Shown here: positions 50,011 to 59,711 of the stretch, piece after piece
Layout: the number at the start of each line of letters is the position of its first letter
How positions within the stretch are numbered: position 1 is the stretch's first letter
Origin: Rhizobium mongolense USDA 1844
Lineage (GTDB): Bacteria; Pseudomonadota; Alphaproteobacteria; Rhizobiales; Rhizobiaceae
Assembly (NCBI RefSeq): GCF_000419765.1
Contig: NZ_ATTQ01000012.1
Span: forward strand, 62,001 to 126,000
Direction of reading: 5' to 3'
Length of the DNA: 64,000 bases
Made by a program: the position numbers and the translations under genes
Notes under the pieces: model-generated
Databases searched by the model: none
Seen by the model: only the letters and a program-made list of their open reading frames with translations
What the model was told of the DNA's origin: nothing

Positions 50011-53000
50011 TCAGGTTGCTTCTTCGGCTGGTTCCCGCTCCGGCGCGGCCCTGCGCCGGAGGCTGCGCAGCACGACGTAGAAGGCCGGGGTCAGGAACAA
50101 GCCGAAGATCGTGACGCCGAGCATTCCCGCGAAGACGGCAGTACCGAGCGATTGGCGCATTTCCGCGCCTGGCCCCGTCGCGATCATCAGCGGCACGACG
50201 CCGAAGATGAAGGCGAATGCCGTCATCAGGATTGGGCGCAGCCGCAGATGGCTGGCCTCGATCGCCGCTTCCACCGGCGTCTTGCCGTCCTCTTCCGCTT
50301 GCCTGGCGAATTCAACGATCAGGATCGCGTTCTTTGCCGCAAGGCCGATCAGCACGATGAGGCCGATCTGCGTCAGGATGTTGTTGTCCATCGCGCGAAG
50401 ATGCACGCCCAGCAGCGCCGCAAGGATCGCGAGCGGCACGATCAGGATGATCGCAAGCGGCAGCACCCAGCTTTCATATTGCGCCGACAGGGCCAGAAAG
50501 ACGAAAATCACCGAAAGCGCGAAGATATAGATCGCTGTGTTGCCGGTGCCGCGCTCCTGAAAGGCGAGTTCGGTCCAGTTGAAGGTCGTTCCCGAGGGCA
50601 GTAGCGAACCCGCAATCTTCTCCATGCTGTCGAGGGCGGTGCCGGTCGACACACCCGGCGCCGGATTGCCCTGTAGCGGTACCGAGACATACATATTGTA
50701 ATGCTGGACGAGCGCCGGACCGCTCCTGTCCTGGACTTCGATGAGGGTTCCCAACGGCACGAGCGCGCCCGTCGCCGACCGGACCTTCAGGGCAAGGATG
50801 TCGTCCCGCTCGAGGCGGAATTCCTGGTCGGCCTGCGCCCGCACCTGATAGACCCTTCCGAAAGCATTGAAGTCGTTGACATAGGATGTGCCCAGATTGA
50901 TCGAGAGCGTATCGAATATGTTCGAGATCGGGACGTTCAGCATGCGTGCCTTGTCGCGATCGATATTCAGGAAGAATTGCGGGCTCGATGCGGAGAAGGT
51001 CGTGAAGACGCCGGTCAGCCCGGGCGTCTGATTGGCGGTACCCATCATCTGGTTGGCAAGGGCCAGAACCCGCCGCATGTCGCCGCTTTCGAGGTCCATT
51101 AACTGCATCTTGAAGCCGCCGGAATTGCCGATACCCCTGACCGACGGCGGCGGGATGGCAATGATGAACGCTTCCTGGATGCTCTGCAGGTTTTGGAAGA
51201 GCTGACCGATGATCCGGCCGGCGCTCAGACCCTGCTCAAGCCTATGTTCGAAGGTATCGAAGGGTGCGAAGACAACGCCTTGATTGGACGCGTTGGTGAA
51301 GGTCGCGCCGCTGAAGCCTGCAAAGGCCACCGCGTGAGAGACGCCAGGCGTGTTTCGGATGACTTCCGCCGCCTGCTGCACGACGGCATCGGTTCGGTTG
51401 AGAGAGGCGCCCTCGGGCAACTGGAGGACGACGATTGCATAGCCTTGGTCCATATTGGGGATGAAGCCACTCGGGACGATTCGGCCCATGTAGTAGGTCG
51501 ATGCCAGCAGTCCCGCAAATACCAGCAGCGCACAGAACAGGGCGGTCCTTGTCGCAACGGTGCGGCGAACAATCCATGAGTAGCCGTGGCTCATTCGGTC
51601 GAAGCCGCGATTGAAGCCGTTGGCGAGGCCGCGGCCCAGTCGCGTGAACGGATTTCGCGTCTCCTTCGCATGCTCTTCGTGCGGCCGCAGCACGAGCGCA
51701 GCGATGGCTGGCGACAATGTCAGCGAGTTGACCGCCGAGATTGCCGTTGCAACCGAGATCGTCACCGCAAACTGCCGGTAGAACTGGCCGGTAATGCCTG
51801 GGATGAAGGTTGTTGGGACGAACACGGCGATGAGAACCAGGGAGATCGCGATGACCGCCGTTCCGACCTCGTCCATGGTAACATGCGCCGCTTCCCTCGG
51901 CGTCATGCCCTTGGCCAGATTTCGCTCGACGTTCTCGACGACGACGATCGCATCGTCTACCACGATGCCGATAGCGAGCACGAGCCCGAAGAGCGTCAGC
52001 ATGTTGAGCGAGAAGCCGAAGGCGAACAGGAAAGCGAAAGTGCCGATCAGCGACACCGGGATCGCGACGATGGGGATGATGGCCGTGCGCCAGGATTGCA
52101 GAAAGACCAGCACCACAATTGCGACCAGCACGGCCGCTTCGAAAATGGTCTTGTAGACCTCTGATATCGACTCGGAGATGAACTCGGTCGGATTATAGAC
52201 GATGTTGTAAGCCAGCCCTGGGGGAAAGTCCTTGGCGAGCTGTTCCATGTTCGCCTTGATTTCGGCGGCGGCAGCGAGCGCGTTTGTGCCCGGACGCGAG
52301 AAGATGCCGAGCGCCACCGCCGGCTTGCCGTCGAGGTAGCTGTTGGTCACGTATTGCTTGGCGCCGAGCTCGATGCGGGCAATGTCCTGCAACTGTACGA
52401 GGCGGCCGTCCTCTGTCGCTTTCACAATGACGTAGCGGAACTGCCGCGCATCGGAGAACCTGCCCTGCGTCGTCACGGTGTATTGGAATGCGTTTGTGCC
52501 CGCCGCCGGCGGGCCGCCGATCGAGCCACCCGAAACCTGCACGTTCTGTTCGCGCAAGGCATCCACCACATCGTTCGGCGTCATGCTATAAGCGGCCAGC
52601 CTTTGCGGATCGAGCCAGATGCGAAGGGCATATTCGCGCTCGCCGAAGATGGTGAGATCTCCGACGCCGTCGAGACGCACCAGCACATCGCGGATGCGGC
52701 TGCGGGCGTAGTTTGAAACGTAAAGCTGATCGTAGCGGCTGTTCGGAGACAGGATATGCACGACCATCATCAGGTCGGGTGAACTCTTCGCGGTGGTGAC
52801 CCCGTTGCGACGAACCTCATCGGGCAGGCGCGGTTCGGCGATCGCTACCCGGTTTTGGACGAGAACCTGCGCCGTATCCAGATCGGTACCGAGCTTGAAG
52901 GTGATTGTCAGCGACATCGACCCGTCGTCAGTCGAATAGGAGGACATGTAGAGCATGTTCTCGACGCCGTTGATTTCCTGTTCGAGCGGAGTTGCGACCG

Positions 53001-53184
53001 TGTCGGCGACGGTCTGTGCGTCGGCGCCGGGATAGTTGGTGCGCACGACGATGGTGGGCGGTGCTATTTCGGGAAACTGCGCCACCGGCAACTGGAAATA
53101 GGCGAGGCCGCCGAGAATGAGCAGAACTATGGAGAGGACGGACGCGAATATCGGTCGGTCCACGAAGAAGTGCGCAAACCTCAT
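50011..53184 (-). CDS. RND multidrug efflux permease (HAE-1, AcrB/MexB type)
   Basis: 1057 residues, the normal length. Twelve predicted helices and two large periplasmic loops. N-terminal FAHFFVDRPIFASVLSIVLL, the paired aspartates of the proton relay in IVVDDAIVVVENVERN (helix 4), GTAVIAISLVLIAVFVPTTF, and a second-half motif IGLAAKNAILIVEFARQ are all as in AcrB. The trimeric pump exports hydrophobic drugs and needs a periplasmic adaptor and an outer-membrane channel; the adaptor gene overlaps its start by four bases. No TolC-like gene is seen nearby. Convergent with exoZ. Confidence 0.95.
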   Translation of the reverse strand: MRFAHFFVDRPIFASVLSIVLLILGGLAYFQLPVAQFPEIAPPTIVVRTNYPGADAQTVADTVATPLEQEINGVENMLYMSSYSTDDGSMSLTITFKLGTDLDTAQVLVQNRVAIAEPRLPDEVRRNGVTTAKSSPDLMMVVHILSPNSRYDQLYVSNYARSRIRDVLVRLDGVGDLTIFGEREYALRIWLDPQRLAAYSMTPNDVVDALREQNVQVSGGSIGGPPAAGTNAFQYTVTTQGRFSDARQFRYVIVKATEDGRLVQLQDIARIELGAKQYVTNSYLDGKPAVALGIFSRPGTNALAAAAEIKANMEQLAKDFPPGLAYNIVYNPTEFISESISEVYKTIFEAAVLVAIVVLVFLQSWRTAIIPIVAIPVSLIGTFAFLFAFGFSLNMLTLFGLVLAIGIVVDDAIVVVENVERNLAKGMTPREAAHVTMDEVGTAVIAISLVLIAVFVPTTFIPGITGQFYRQFAVTISVATAISAVNSLTLSPAIAALVLRPHEEHAKETRNPFTRLGRGLANGFNRGFDRMSHGYSWIVRRTVATRTALFCALLVFAGLLASTYYMGRIVPSGFIPNMDQGYAIVVLQLPEGASLNRTDAVVQQAAEVIRNTPGVSHAVAFAGFSGATFTNASNQGVVFAPFDTFEHRLEQGLSAGRIIGQLFQNLQSIQEAFIIAIPPPSVRGIGNSGGFKMQLMDLESGDMRRVLALANQMMGTANQTPGLTGVFTTFSASSPQFFLNIDRDKARMLNVPISNIFDTLSINLGTSYVNDFNAFGRVYQVRAQADQEFRLERDDILALKVRSATGALVPLGTLIEVQDRSGPALVQHYNMYVSVPLQGNPAPGVSTGTALDSMEKIAGSLLPSGTTFNWTELAFQERGTGNTAIYIFALSVIFVFLALSAQYESWVLPLAIILIVPLAILAALLGVHLRAMDNNILTQIGLIVLIGLAAKNAILIVEFARQAEEDGKTPVEAAIEASHLRLRPILMTAFAFIFGVVPLMIATGPGAEMRQSLGTAVFAGMLGVTIFGLFLTPAFYVVLRSLRRRAAPEREPAEEAT

Positions 53185-54353
53185 TGGGCAAGCTCCATGC
53201 TTGCAGCTTCCGGCGGGATATCCTCGCGGCTCTGCGGCAGTTCAGTCGTCTGCGGCGTGATCTTGGCTCCCGGGCGAGCGCGCATCAGGCCGTTGACGAC
53301 GATCGTCTCATTGCCTTCCATGCCTTCGCGGATGACGCGGTAGCCGTAAAGCCGCGGGCCGGGTCGCACGGGCTTGGTCGAAACCGTGCCATCGTTGCCG
53401 ACGACATAGACGACCCGCTGGTTCTGGTCGGAGCCGATTGCCTCGTCCGGCACGAGAATGGCCCTATAAACGTTGGACGCCTCCACCTGCACGCGGCCGA
53501 AAAGCCCAGGCTGAAGCACGAAGTTCGGATTGTCGAAGCGAGCGCGGACCCGCATCGTGCCGGTCTGGCTATCGACCCGGTTCTCGGCGAAATCGAGCTT
53601 GCCTGTGAAGGGCTTCTCGTTGGCATCCGTGATGCTGACCTGCACCTCAACACCGCCGCCGCCCTGCTGAAGGTCGCTGCCGCGCGCACGCGCCGTCTGC
53701 GCGAAGTTCAGCAGCCGGCGCTCGTCGACGTCGAAATAGAAGTCGATCGGATCGAGCGAAACGATCGTCGTCAGCACCGACTGGTCGGCCTGGACGAGGT
53801 TGCCGGCCGAGATCAGCCGCCGGTCGATGCGGCCGCTGATCGGGGCGGTAATCTTCGTATATTCGAGATCGAGCGTGGCCCGATCTGCCGTGGCCTGGGC
53901 GCCGCGGACATTGGCCTGAGCGGAAACCCATTCGCGGCGCCGGTCATCGAGCGTCGAAACCGACTGGCTGCCGCTGGTGGCGAGTGATTCTGCGCGTTTG
54001 AACTGCGCTTCAGCGTAGATCAGTGTCGATTTCGCGACTTCAAGCGCAGCGGTTGCTTCATTGAACGCAGTGACAAAGGGGCGCTGATCGATGACGAAGA
54101 GCAAGTCGCCTTTCTTGACCATCGCGCCATCGGTGAAATGTACTTCCTGCAGGTAGCCGCCGACGCGCGATCGCACGGAGACCTCGTCGACCGCCGCGAA
54201 GCGGCCGATGAACTCGTCGCTGTCCACGACATCGCGAACGACGGGTTTTGCAACCGTGACGGGCGGAGCAGGCGGAGCGTCCTGGGCAACGACGGCCGCG
54301 GGGAAAAGGATAAGGTAAGTGAGAGCAAGGGCTTCACGAAGAGAGTAAGGCAT
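53181..54353 (-). CDS. RND efflux periplasmic adaptor (MexA/AcrA family)
   Basis: 390 residues. Signal peptide (LTYLILFPAAVVAQ, cut near residue 24), without an obvious lipobox Cys. Then the barrel-sandwich hybrid half SRVGGYLQEVHFTDGAMVKK, helical hairpin (about 95-160), second lipoyl half YTKITAPISGRIDRRLI, beta-barrel and membrane-proximal domain. A GGGGGA site precedes the ATG. First gene of the leftward efflux operon; divergent from marR with a 453-base spacer. Confidence 0.94.
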   Translation of the reverse strand: MPYSLREALALTYLILFPAAVVAQDAPPAPPVTVAKPVVRDVVDSDEFIGRFAAVDEVSVRSRVGGYLQEVHFTDGAMVKKGDLLFVIDQRPFVTAFNEATAALEVAKSTLIYAEAQFKRAESLATSGSQSVSTLDDRRREWVSAQANVRGAQATADRATLDLEYTKITAPISGRIDRRLISAGNLVQADQSVLTTIVSLDPIDFYFDVDERRLLNFAQTARARGSDLQQGGGGVEVQVSITDANEKPFTGKLDFAENRVDSQTGTMRVRARFDNPNFVLQPGLFGRVQVEASNVYRAILVPDEAIGSDQNQRVVYVVGNDGTVSTKPVRPGPRLYGYRVIREGMEGNETIVVNGLMRARPGAKITPQTTELPQSREDIPPEAASMELAQ

Positions 54354-54806
54354 AGCGATCCCCCATTCTGGGCGGCCGGTATGCCGCCAAACTTATGCGG
54401 TAACGATGCGATTCATTTCTGCTGTGTCGAACCCGGCGTTCCGGCCTTCGTCTTGCTGCTCTTGACACGCACCGGCCGATCGGCAGGGGTGCCAGCTTGC
54501 AAAAAAAGGCCGAAGGTCTGCTCCGGTAACTCTATGAAATCGGACTATAAACGTCAGTAGGCAAAAATTGCAAACGCCAATCGCCGCTAGTTTGAGAATC
54601 TGGCCGGGATCAGGGGTTTCGACGATCAGCTCTTGCCACGCGTCCTTCCAACCCGAAAATCCCTGGTTTGAAAGCCGGGCGTAAACGTGCCCTGCGGCAT
54701 TTTGGCCGCAACTGCGGAATCTGCGGCCGATGATCTTGTGCGTTGCATATGCTCACTATATCTACCAACATTATAAGCATACTTATAAATAGCTGGCATA
54801 GCTTTA
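54354..54806. other. Divergent spacer between the RND pump and marR
   Basis: 453 bases without a credible gene. It carries the promoters of the leftward RND operon and the rightward marR-emrAB unit. The only clear signal is the 18-bp palindrome at 54771-54788 in an AT-rich patch near marR. Confidence 0.55.
54771..54788. promoter_or_regulatory. Candidate MarR operator
   Basis: TTATAAG (54771-54777) and CTTATAA (54782-54788) form a perfect 7-bp inverted repeat with a 4-base centre, 18 bp in all, the size expected for a MarR dimer. It ends 18 bases before the marR ATG, so bound protein would block marR-emrAB transcription or start. Confidence 0.65.
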
Positions 54807-55271
54807 ATGAGCGCCCATCCGACCCTCGGTTTTGTTCTACACGACGTCGCCCGTCTGCTTCGCAAGCGGTTCGAGCAGCGCGCCAAATGCCTTGGGCTGA
54901 CCCGCTCGCAATGGCAAACGCTTGCCTATCTCGCGAACAACGAGGGTATCCACCAGGGTGGGCTCGCCGAAATCCTCGAAGTCGAACCGATCACGCTGGT
55001 GCGAATTCTCGACAGGCTTGCCGAACGCGGACTTGTCGAACGGCGGCAGCATCCGGCGGATAGGCGCGTGTGGCTTCTTTACATGCGTGATGAGGCATTG
55101 CCGCTGCTTGCCCAAATGCGGGTGATCGGAGAAGCCACGCGCGGCGAAGCCCTCGACGGCGTCTGCGCCGAGCAGCGCGAACAGCTTTTTCAGATCCTAT
55201 CGCTGATGAGAACAAATCTAGTGCAGGCGTGCCGCACACCGGCCGCCGGGAATGAGCAGAACCATGGTTGA
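54807..55271 (+). CDS. MarR-family transcriptional regulator of efflux genes
   Basis: 154 residues. Winged helix with LGLTRSQWQTLAYLANNEGI (helices 2-3), GGLAEILEVEPITLVRILDR (recognition helix) and the wing VERRQHPADRRVWLLYM, in which DRR is the family's conserved wing-tip motif. N- and C-terminal helices form the dimer. It overlaps or abuts the emrA-like gene and probably represses that pump until a drug or phenolic ligand binds; the RND operon on the other side could also be a target. No strong ribosome site precedes the ATG. Confidence 0.93.
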   Translation: MSAHPTLGFVLHDVARLLRKRFEQRAKCLGLTRSQWQTLAYLANNEGIHQGGLAEILEVEPITLVRILDRLAERGLVERRQHPADRRVWLLYMRDEALPLLAQMRVIGEATRGEALDGVCAEQREQLFQILSLMRTNLVQACRTPAAGNEQNHG

Positions 55272-56505
55272 AAAATCCTCCCTCCGCGTCGTTGACGACG
55301 CCAACGCCAAGAATCCGACCGAAGACAAGAATCCGATCGAAGACAAGGAAGTCTCCAAAACCCAGGAAACGGTAGCCGAAGCGCCTTCATCCAATTCAGC
55401 GCCGGCCGCCGCAGTGGCTGCGTCCGACGGCATCAGGGTCCGCCGTCGGCGCAGCCTCACCCGCCCCGTGCTGTTTGCGCTGCTGCCTGTTGCCCTTGTT
55501 GCCGGCGGCTATTTCTACGTGAATGGCGGGCAGGTCATGTCGACCGACAATGCCTATATCCAGGCGGATATGGTCGGCCTGACGACGGATGTTTCCGGTA
55601 TCGTCGACCAGATCAACGTTCACGAGAACGAAACGGTCAAAGCCGGGCAGGTGCTCTTTAGCCTGAAGTCCGACAGCTTCAGGATCGCGCTCGACGGCGC
55701 AAAGGCCCAGCTTGGCGTCCAGCGCAACCAGATCGAAAACCTGAAGGCCAGCTACCGGCAGTCGCTTGCGGAAATCACGCAGGCTAAGGCCGACATCCCG
55801 TATTTCCAGGCGCAGTTCGATCGTCAGCAGAGCCTCGTCAACAGTTCGGCCGCGACACGTGCCGCCTATGATGAAGCCAAGCACGATCTCGATGCTGCGC
55901 TTCAGAAGGTTGCCGTCGCCAAGGCGCAGGCTGCGACCACGCTCGCAGAGCTCGGCGACGATGCCAGCCAGCCGGTCGAGCAGAACCCGCTCTACCTGCA
56001 GGCAAAATCAAATGTCGACAATGCCCAGCGCGAGCTCGACCACAGCGTCGTCAAGGCGCCGTTCGACGGCGTCGTGACCAATGTCAACGCGCTGCAGGTC
56101 GGCTCCTACCTGCAGGCCTCGCAACAGGCCTTTTCGCTGGTTGCGACCAACCGGCTTTGGATCGCTGCAAGCCCGAAGGAAACCGATCTTACCTACGTGA
56201 AGCCCGGCCAAGAGGCGAGCATCTATGTCGACACCTATCCGGGCGTCGAATGGAAGGGCAAGGTCGAAAGCATCAGCCCGGCTTCCGGCTCCAGCTTCTC
56301 GCTGCTTCCGGCGCAAAACACCACTGGCAACTGGGTGAAGGTCGTGCAGCGTATTCCGATCCATGTCAGCATCGACGATGCCGAGGGCAAGCCGCCGCTT
56401 CGCGTCGGCATGAGCACGATCGTCGATGTCGATACCGGCCATGCCCGCGGCCTGCCGGATTTCGTCAACAGGCTGTTGGGCCGCGAAGCCGGCAAGGGGC
56501 CATGA
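55252..56505 (+). CDS. HlyD-family membrane-fusion protein (EmrA type)
   Basis: 417 residues from 55252, overlapping marR by 20 bases; the Met at 55264 is an equally good start. A hydrophilic N-terminal tail of about 60 residues includes the near-repeat NPTEDKNPIEDK, then one membrane anchor (RPVLFALLPVALVAGGYFYV), and the EmrA/HlyD domain: STDNAYIQADMVGLTTDVSG, the helical hairpin (about 145-235), the second biotinyl-lipoyl half HSVVKAPFDGVVTNV, and the barrel. It links the EmrB-type MFS pump to the outer membrane. The emrB-like gene overlaps its end by four bases. Confidence 0.92.
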   Translation: MSRTMVEKSSLRVVDDANAKNPTEDKNPIEDKEVSKTQETVAEAPSSNSAPAAAVAASDGIRVRRRRSLTRPVLFALLPVALVAGGYFYVNGGQVMSTDNAYIQADMVGLTTDVSGIVDQINVHENETVKAGQVLFSLKSDSFRIALDGAKAQLGVQRNQIENLKASYRQSLAEITQAKADIPYFQAQFDRQQSLVNSSAATRAAYDEAKHDLDAALQKVAVAKAQAATTLAELGDDASQPVEQNPLYLQAKSNVDNAQRELDHSVVKAPFDGVVTNVNALQVGSYLQASQQAFSLVATNRLWIAASPKETDLTYVKPGQEASIYVDTYPGVEWKGKVESISPASGSSFSLLPAQNTTGNWVKVVQRIPIHVSIDDAEGKPPLRVGMSTIVDVDTGHARGLPDFVNRLLGREAGKGP

Positions 56506-58046
56506 GTAACGCTGCAGCATCTCCCGCCGCCCCAGTTGCCAATCGCGGTGCGATCACGGCCTGCGTCATTCTCGCCGTCATCATGCAGGCGCTGGACACC
56601 ACCATCGCCAACGTCGCGCTCCCCTATATCCAGGGCAGCGTTTCGGCCTCCGCCGACCAGATCAACTGGGTCCTGACGTCCTATATCGTCGCGGCCGCCA
56701 TCATGACGCCGCCGTCGGGCTTCCTCGCTGCCAAGTTCGGCCGCAAGAACGTGCTCCTGACGGCAATTGCCGGCTTCGTCGTGGCATCGGTGCTTTGCGG
56801 CATAGCGCAATCCTTGCCGCAGATCGTCGCCTTCCGCCTTCTGCAGGGCCTCTTCGGCGCTGCTCTCGTACCGCTCTCACAGGGCATCCTCCTCGACATC
56901 TATACGGTCGAGGAGCGCGGCTCGGCCATGGCCTTATTCGGCGTCTCGGTCATGGTCGGGCCGGTCCTGGGGCCGGTCATCGGCGGCTGGCTGACCGACA
57001 ACATCAGCTGGCGCTGGGTGTTCTATATCAACGTGCCGATCGGTGCGCTCGCCTTTGCCGGCATCGTCATCTTCGTCAGCGAAACGAAGCGGGATGCGCT
57101 CGCGAAGCTCGACTGGTTCGGGTTTGGCATGATGAGCCTCTTCATCGCCGCGCTGCAGCTGTTCCTAGACCGCGGTGAACAGCTCGACTGGTTCTCGTCC
57201 GGCGAGATCATGGTCGAAGCGATCATCTGCGCGGCAGCCTTCTATCTGCTGCTGGTCCATACGCTGACGGCCGAAAAGTCCTTCGTGAATCCACGATTGT
57301 TTCTCGACCGGAACTTCGCGGTCAGCATGGTGTTCATCTTCGTGGTCGGCGTCACCTATCTCGCCTCGCTGGCACTGATGACGCCTTATCTGCAGACACT
57401 GATGGGCTATCCGGTCATCACGGCTGGGATCGTCATGGGGCCACGCGGCATCGGCACCATGCTTTGCATGTTCATCGTCGGGCGATTGATCGGCAAGGTC
57501 GATACCCGCTGGCTTCTCGTGTTCGGCCTCGGCCTTACGGCCTGGGCGATGTACGACATGACCGGTTGGACGCCGGACGTCTCGCAGTGGACGATCGTCT
57601 CGGTCGGTTTCATCCAGGGTGCCGGTCTCGGCTTCCTGTTCGTGCCGCTGACGACGATCGCCTTCTCGACGCTGCCGGCGCATATGCGCGGCGACGGTAC
57701 GGGCCTCTACAATCTTTCCCGCAACATCGGCTCGAGCGTCGGCATTTCGATCGTCTCGGCACTGATCGTCGAGAATACGCAGAGAAATCATGCTTCGATC
57801 GCGGCTTATGTCACGCCTTTCAACCGGGCCTTTGATGCCGCCGCCGCGCAGTCGCTCAGCCCGCTCACCGCGGCAGGCCGGGCTTCGCTCAACGAGCTCA
57901 TCACGCTGCAATCGACGATCATCGCTTACATGGACGACTTCAAGCTCCTGATGCTGATGTCGCTTGCGGTGATGCCGCTGGCGCTCATCTTGCGCAAACC
58001 CAAGGCGGCGCCCGCATCAACGGATCACAGCGCCGTCATGGAGTGA
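56502..58046 (+). CDS. MFS drug exporter, DHA2 family (EmrB/QacA type)
   Basis: 514 residues from the ATG at 56502, which overlaps the emrA-like stop (ATGA). Fourteen predicted helices, motif D1 in ALDTTIANVALPYIQG, motif A in FLAAKFGRKNV, and motif C region VMVGPVLGPVIGGWL. EmrB-type pumps work with an EmrA partner and outer-membrane channel to export hydrophobic, often uncoupler-like compounds. Last gene of marR-emrA-emrB; converges with the glycosylase gene with no gap. Confidence 0.94.
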   Translation: MSNAAASPAAPVANRGAITACVILAVIMQALDTTIANVALPYIQGSVSASADQINWVLTSYIVAAAIMTPPSGFLAAKFGRKNVLLTAIAGFVVASVLCGIAQSLPQIVAFRLLQGLFGAALVPLSQGILLDIYTVEERGSAMALFGVSVMVGPVLGPVIGGWLTDNISWRWVFYINVPIGALAFAGIVIFVSETKRDALAKLDWFGFGMMSLFIAALQLFLDRGEQLDWFSSGEIMVEAIICAAAFYLLLVHTLTAEKSFVNPRLFLDRNFAVSMVFIFVVGVTYLASLALMTPYLQTLMGYPVITAGIVMGPRGIGTMLCMFIVGRLIGKVDTRWLLVFGLGLTAWAMYDMTGWTPDVSQWTIVSVGFIQGAGLGFLFVPLTTIAFSTLPAHMRGDGTGLYNLSRNIGSSVGISIVSALIVENTQRNHASIAAYVTPFNRAFDAAAAQSLSPLTAAGRASLNELITLQSTIIAYMDDFKLLMLMSLAVMPLALILRKPKAAPASTDHSAVME

Positions 58047-58634
58047 TCAGCGGAACGGCTTGCTCAGATATCGCGAGCCCTGAATGCCGAAGCGCCATGG
58101 TACTTCGGCATTCTTCGTTATGCCGATCCGCGTGCCCGAAGTGATCGGAACCGGCGCCGAGGGAAAGATTGCAAAAGGCGGGCAGTCGAGCAGCCGGTTG
58201 TTGATCTTGATGTCGATATCGAGCGCCTGGCAGAGCTTGCCGGGACCACTGCAGAGCCGGGTGAGCACATCGGTGCCGCGGCGCTCGATCATTCCGGCGA
58301 TACCGCTTTGCGGCTCCAGCGCGCGGATGAGGACGGCCGAGCCCGGCGTGCAGACGAAGTTCAGGCACCAGTACATGCCGTAGATGCGGTAGATATAGAC
58401 GTTGCCCGGCGGGCCGAACATCGCGCCGTTGCGCCTGGTCGGTCCGCGGAAACTGTGCGAGGCCTCGTCGTGCGGGAAATAGGCCTCCGTCTCGGTGATG
58501 CGCCCGCCCGAACCGTTGACGAGCAGGTGGCAGCCGATGAGATCACGCGCGACGGCGATCGCATCGCGCTCGAAGAAGCCTCGAAGCTCACTACCGGTCA
58601 AGGGAGCGTTTCCAATGGCACCTGTATCCGTCAT
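58047..58634 (-). CDS. DNA-3-methyladenine glycosylase (AAG/MPG family)
   Basis: 195 residues, a complete AAG-type domain: DAIAVARDLIGCHLLV at the start, ITETEAYFPHDEASHSF with the catalytic Glu and Tyr-rich pocket, GPPGNVYIYRIYGMYWCLNFVC, and AVLIRALEPQSGI. It excises alkylated and deaminated purines in base excision repair. It follows the LysR gene on the same strand after 53 bases; they may share a transcript but no functional link is evident. Confidence 0.93.
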   Translation of the reverse strand: MTDTGAIGNAPLTGSELRGFFERDAIAVARDLIGCHLLVNGSGGRITETEAYFPHDEASHSFRGPTRRNGAMFGPPGNVYIYRIYGMYWCLNFVCTPGSAVLIRALEPQSGIAGMIERRGTDVLTRLCSGPGKLCQALDIDIKINNRLLDCPPFAIFPSAPVPITSGTRIGITKNAEVPWRFGIQGSRYLSKPFR

Positions 58635-58687
58635 TCAAGTTACCCGTCGTTTTGATTCCGGCCGATATCATCGCCCATCAAATGCGA

Positions 58688-59590
58688 CTACCCGAAACTT
58701 GCCCGCTGCTGCGCAAAGAGCTTCACCAGCCAGTCTATGAAGACGCGAACGCGCGGCGAAAGCTGACGATTGCGCGGATAAAGGAGCGAGACCGGCGTCT
58801 CGGTCGGCGGGAAGCCTTTCAGGATCTCAATCAGCTCACCTGAGGCGATGTAGCGTTCGGCGTGGTAGCGCGGCACTTGTATGATGCCCAGTCCGCAGCG
58901 TGCTGCCGCATGGAGGCTCTCGGCTGCATTGACCGAGACGATGGCTGGGATCGACATGTTGCGGACCTGCCCGTCGATGATGAATTCGAGCGGCAGCAGC
59001 CCGCCCGTCGCGCTGGACCGGAACCCGACCATGCGGTGGCCGTCGAGCTTGTCGGGATGTTCCGGTATGCCATGGAGTTCGAGATAGGCGGGCGAGGCGA
59101 GGGTGATCTCTTCCAGCGTGGCCACGCGGCGGGCGATCATGTCGCTATCCTGCGGCACGCCGACGCGCAACACGCAGTCGATGCCTTCACGGACGAGATC
59201 GACCAGACGATCGCCTTCGCTCATGTAGAATTCGATATCGGGATACGTCTCCAGGAAGGACGGCAGGCTCGGCAGCACGAAATGCCGGGCAAGCGTACCG
59301 TGCACATCGACCCTCAACATGCCCTTCGGTTTGGCGCCGACAAAGGCGCCTTCGGCCTCCTCGATGTCGGCGAGGATCGAAAGGCAGCGCTGGTAATAGG
59401 CCTCGCCATCGAGCGTCGGGCTGACATGGCGGGTGGTGCGCTGGAGCAGTTGCACACCGAGGCGCGCTTCCAACTGCTTGACGGCATCGGTCACCGTCGA
59501 GCGGGGCAGGCCCGTGTCCTCGGCTGCGAGCGTGAAGCTGCGGCGTTCCACGACGCGGCAAAAGACCCGCATGGCATCGAATCGGTCCAT
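58688..59590 (-). CDS. LysR-family transcriptional regulator (CrgA-like subgroup)
   Basis: 300 residues from the ATG at 59590 (MDRFDAMRVFCRVVERRSFT); a start five codons earlier at 59605 is possible. Winged helix with LAAEDTGLPRSTVTDAVKQL and LGVQLLQRTTRHVSPTLDG, then the two-lobed co-inducer domain (about 90-295; VDVHGTLARHFVLPSL onward). Divergent from the short-chain dehydrogenase gene with about a 120-base gap, the typical LysR-target arrangement. Ligand unknown. Confidence 0.92.
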   Translation of the reverse strand: MDRFDAMRVFCRVVERRSFTLAAEDTGLPRSTVTDAVKQLEARLGVQLLQRTTRHVSPTLDGEAYYQRCLSILADIEEAEGAFVGAKPKGMLRVDVHGTLARHFVLPSLPSFLETYPDIEFYMSEGDRLVDLVREGIDCVLRVGVPQDSDMIARRVATLEEITLASPAYLELHGIPEHPDKLDGHRMVGFRSSATGGLLPLEFIIDGQVRNMSIPAIVSVNAAESLHAAARCGLGIIQVPRYHAERYIASGELIEILKGFPPTETPVSLLYPRNRQLSPRVRVFIDWLVKLFAQQRASFG

Positions 59591-59711
59591 GGTATTTGTT
59601 CGCATTTGTCGGATAGTGATGCCGAAGAATGCATGATTATCCGCGCAATGGAAAGGATCATCTTCTCCTCATCGAAACGCGCTGCGCGCAAGGAACTGAA
59701 GGAGAAAGAAA

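Noticed and set aside
59610..59643. Imperfect repeat GGATAGTGAT / ATGATTATCC between LysR and the SDR gene
   Set aside because: Two mismatches in ten and a long spacer; too weak to call an operator.
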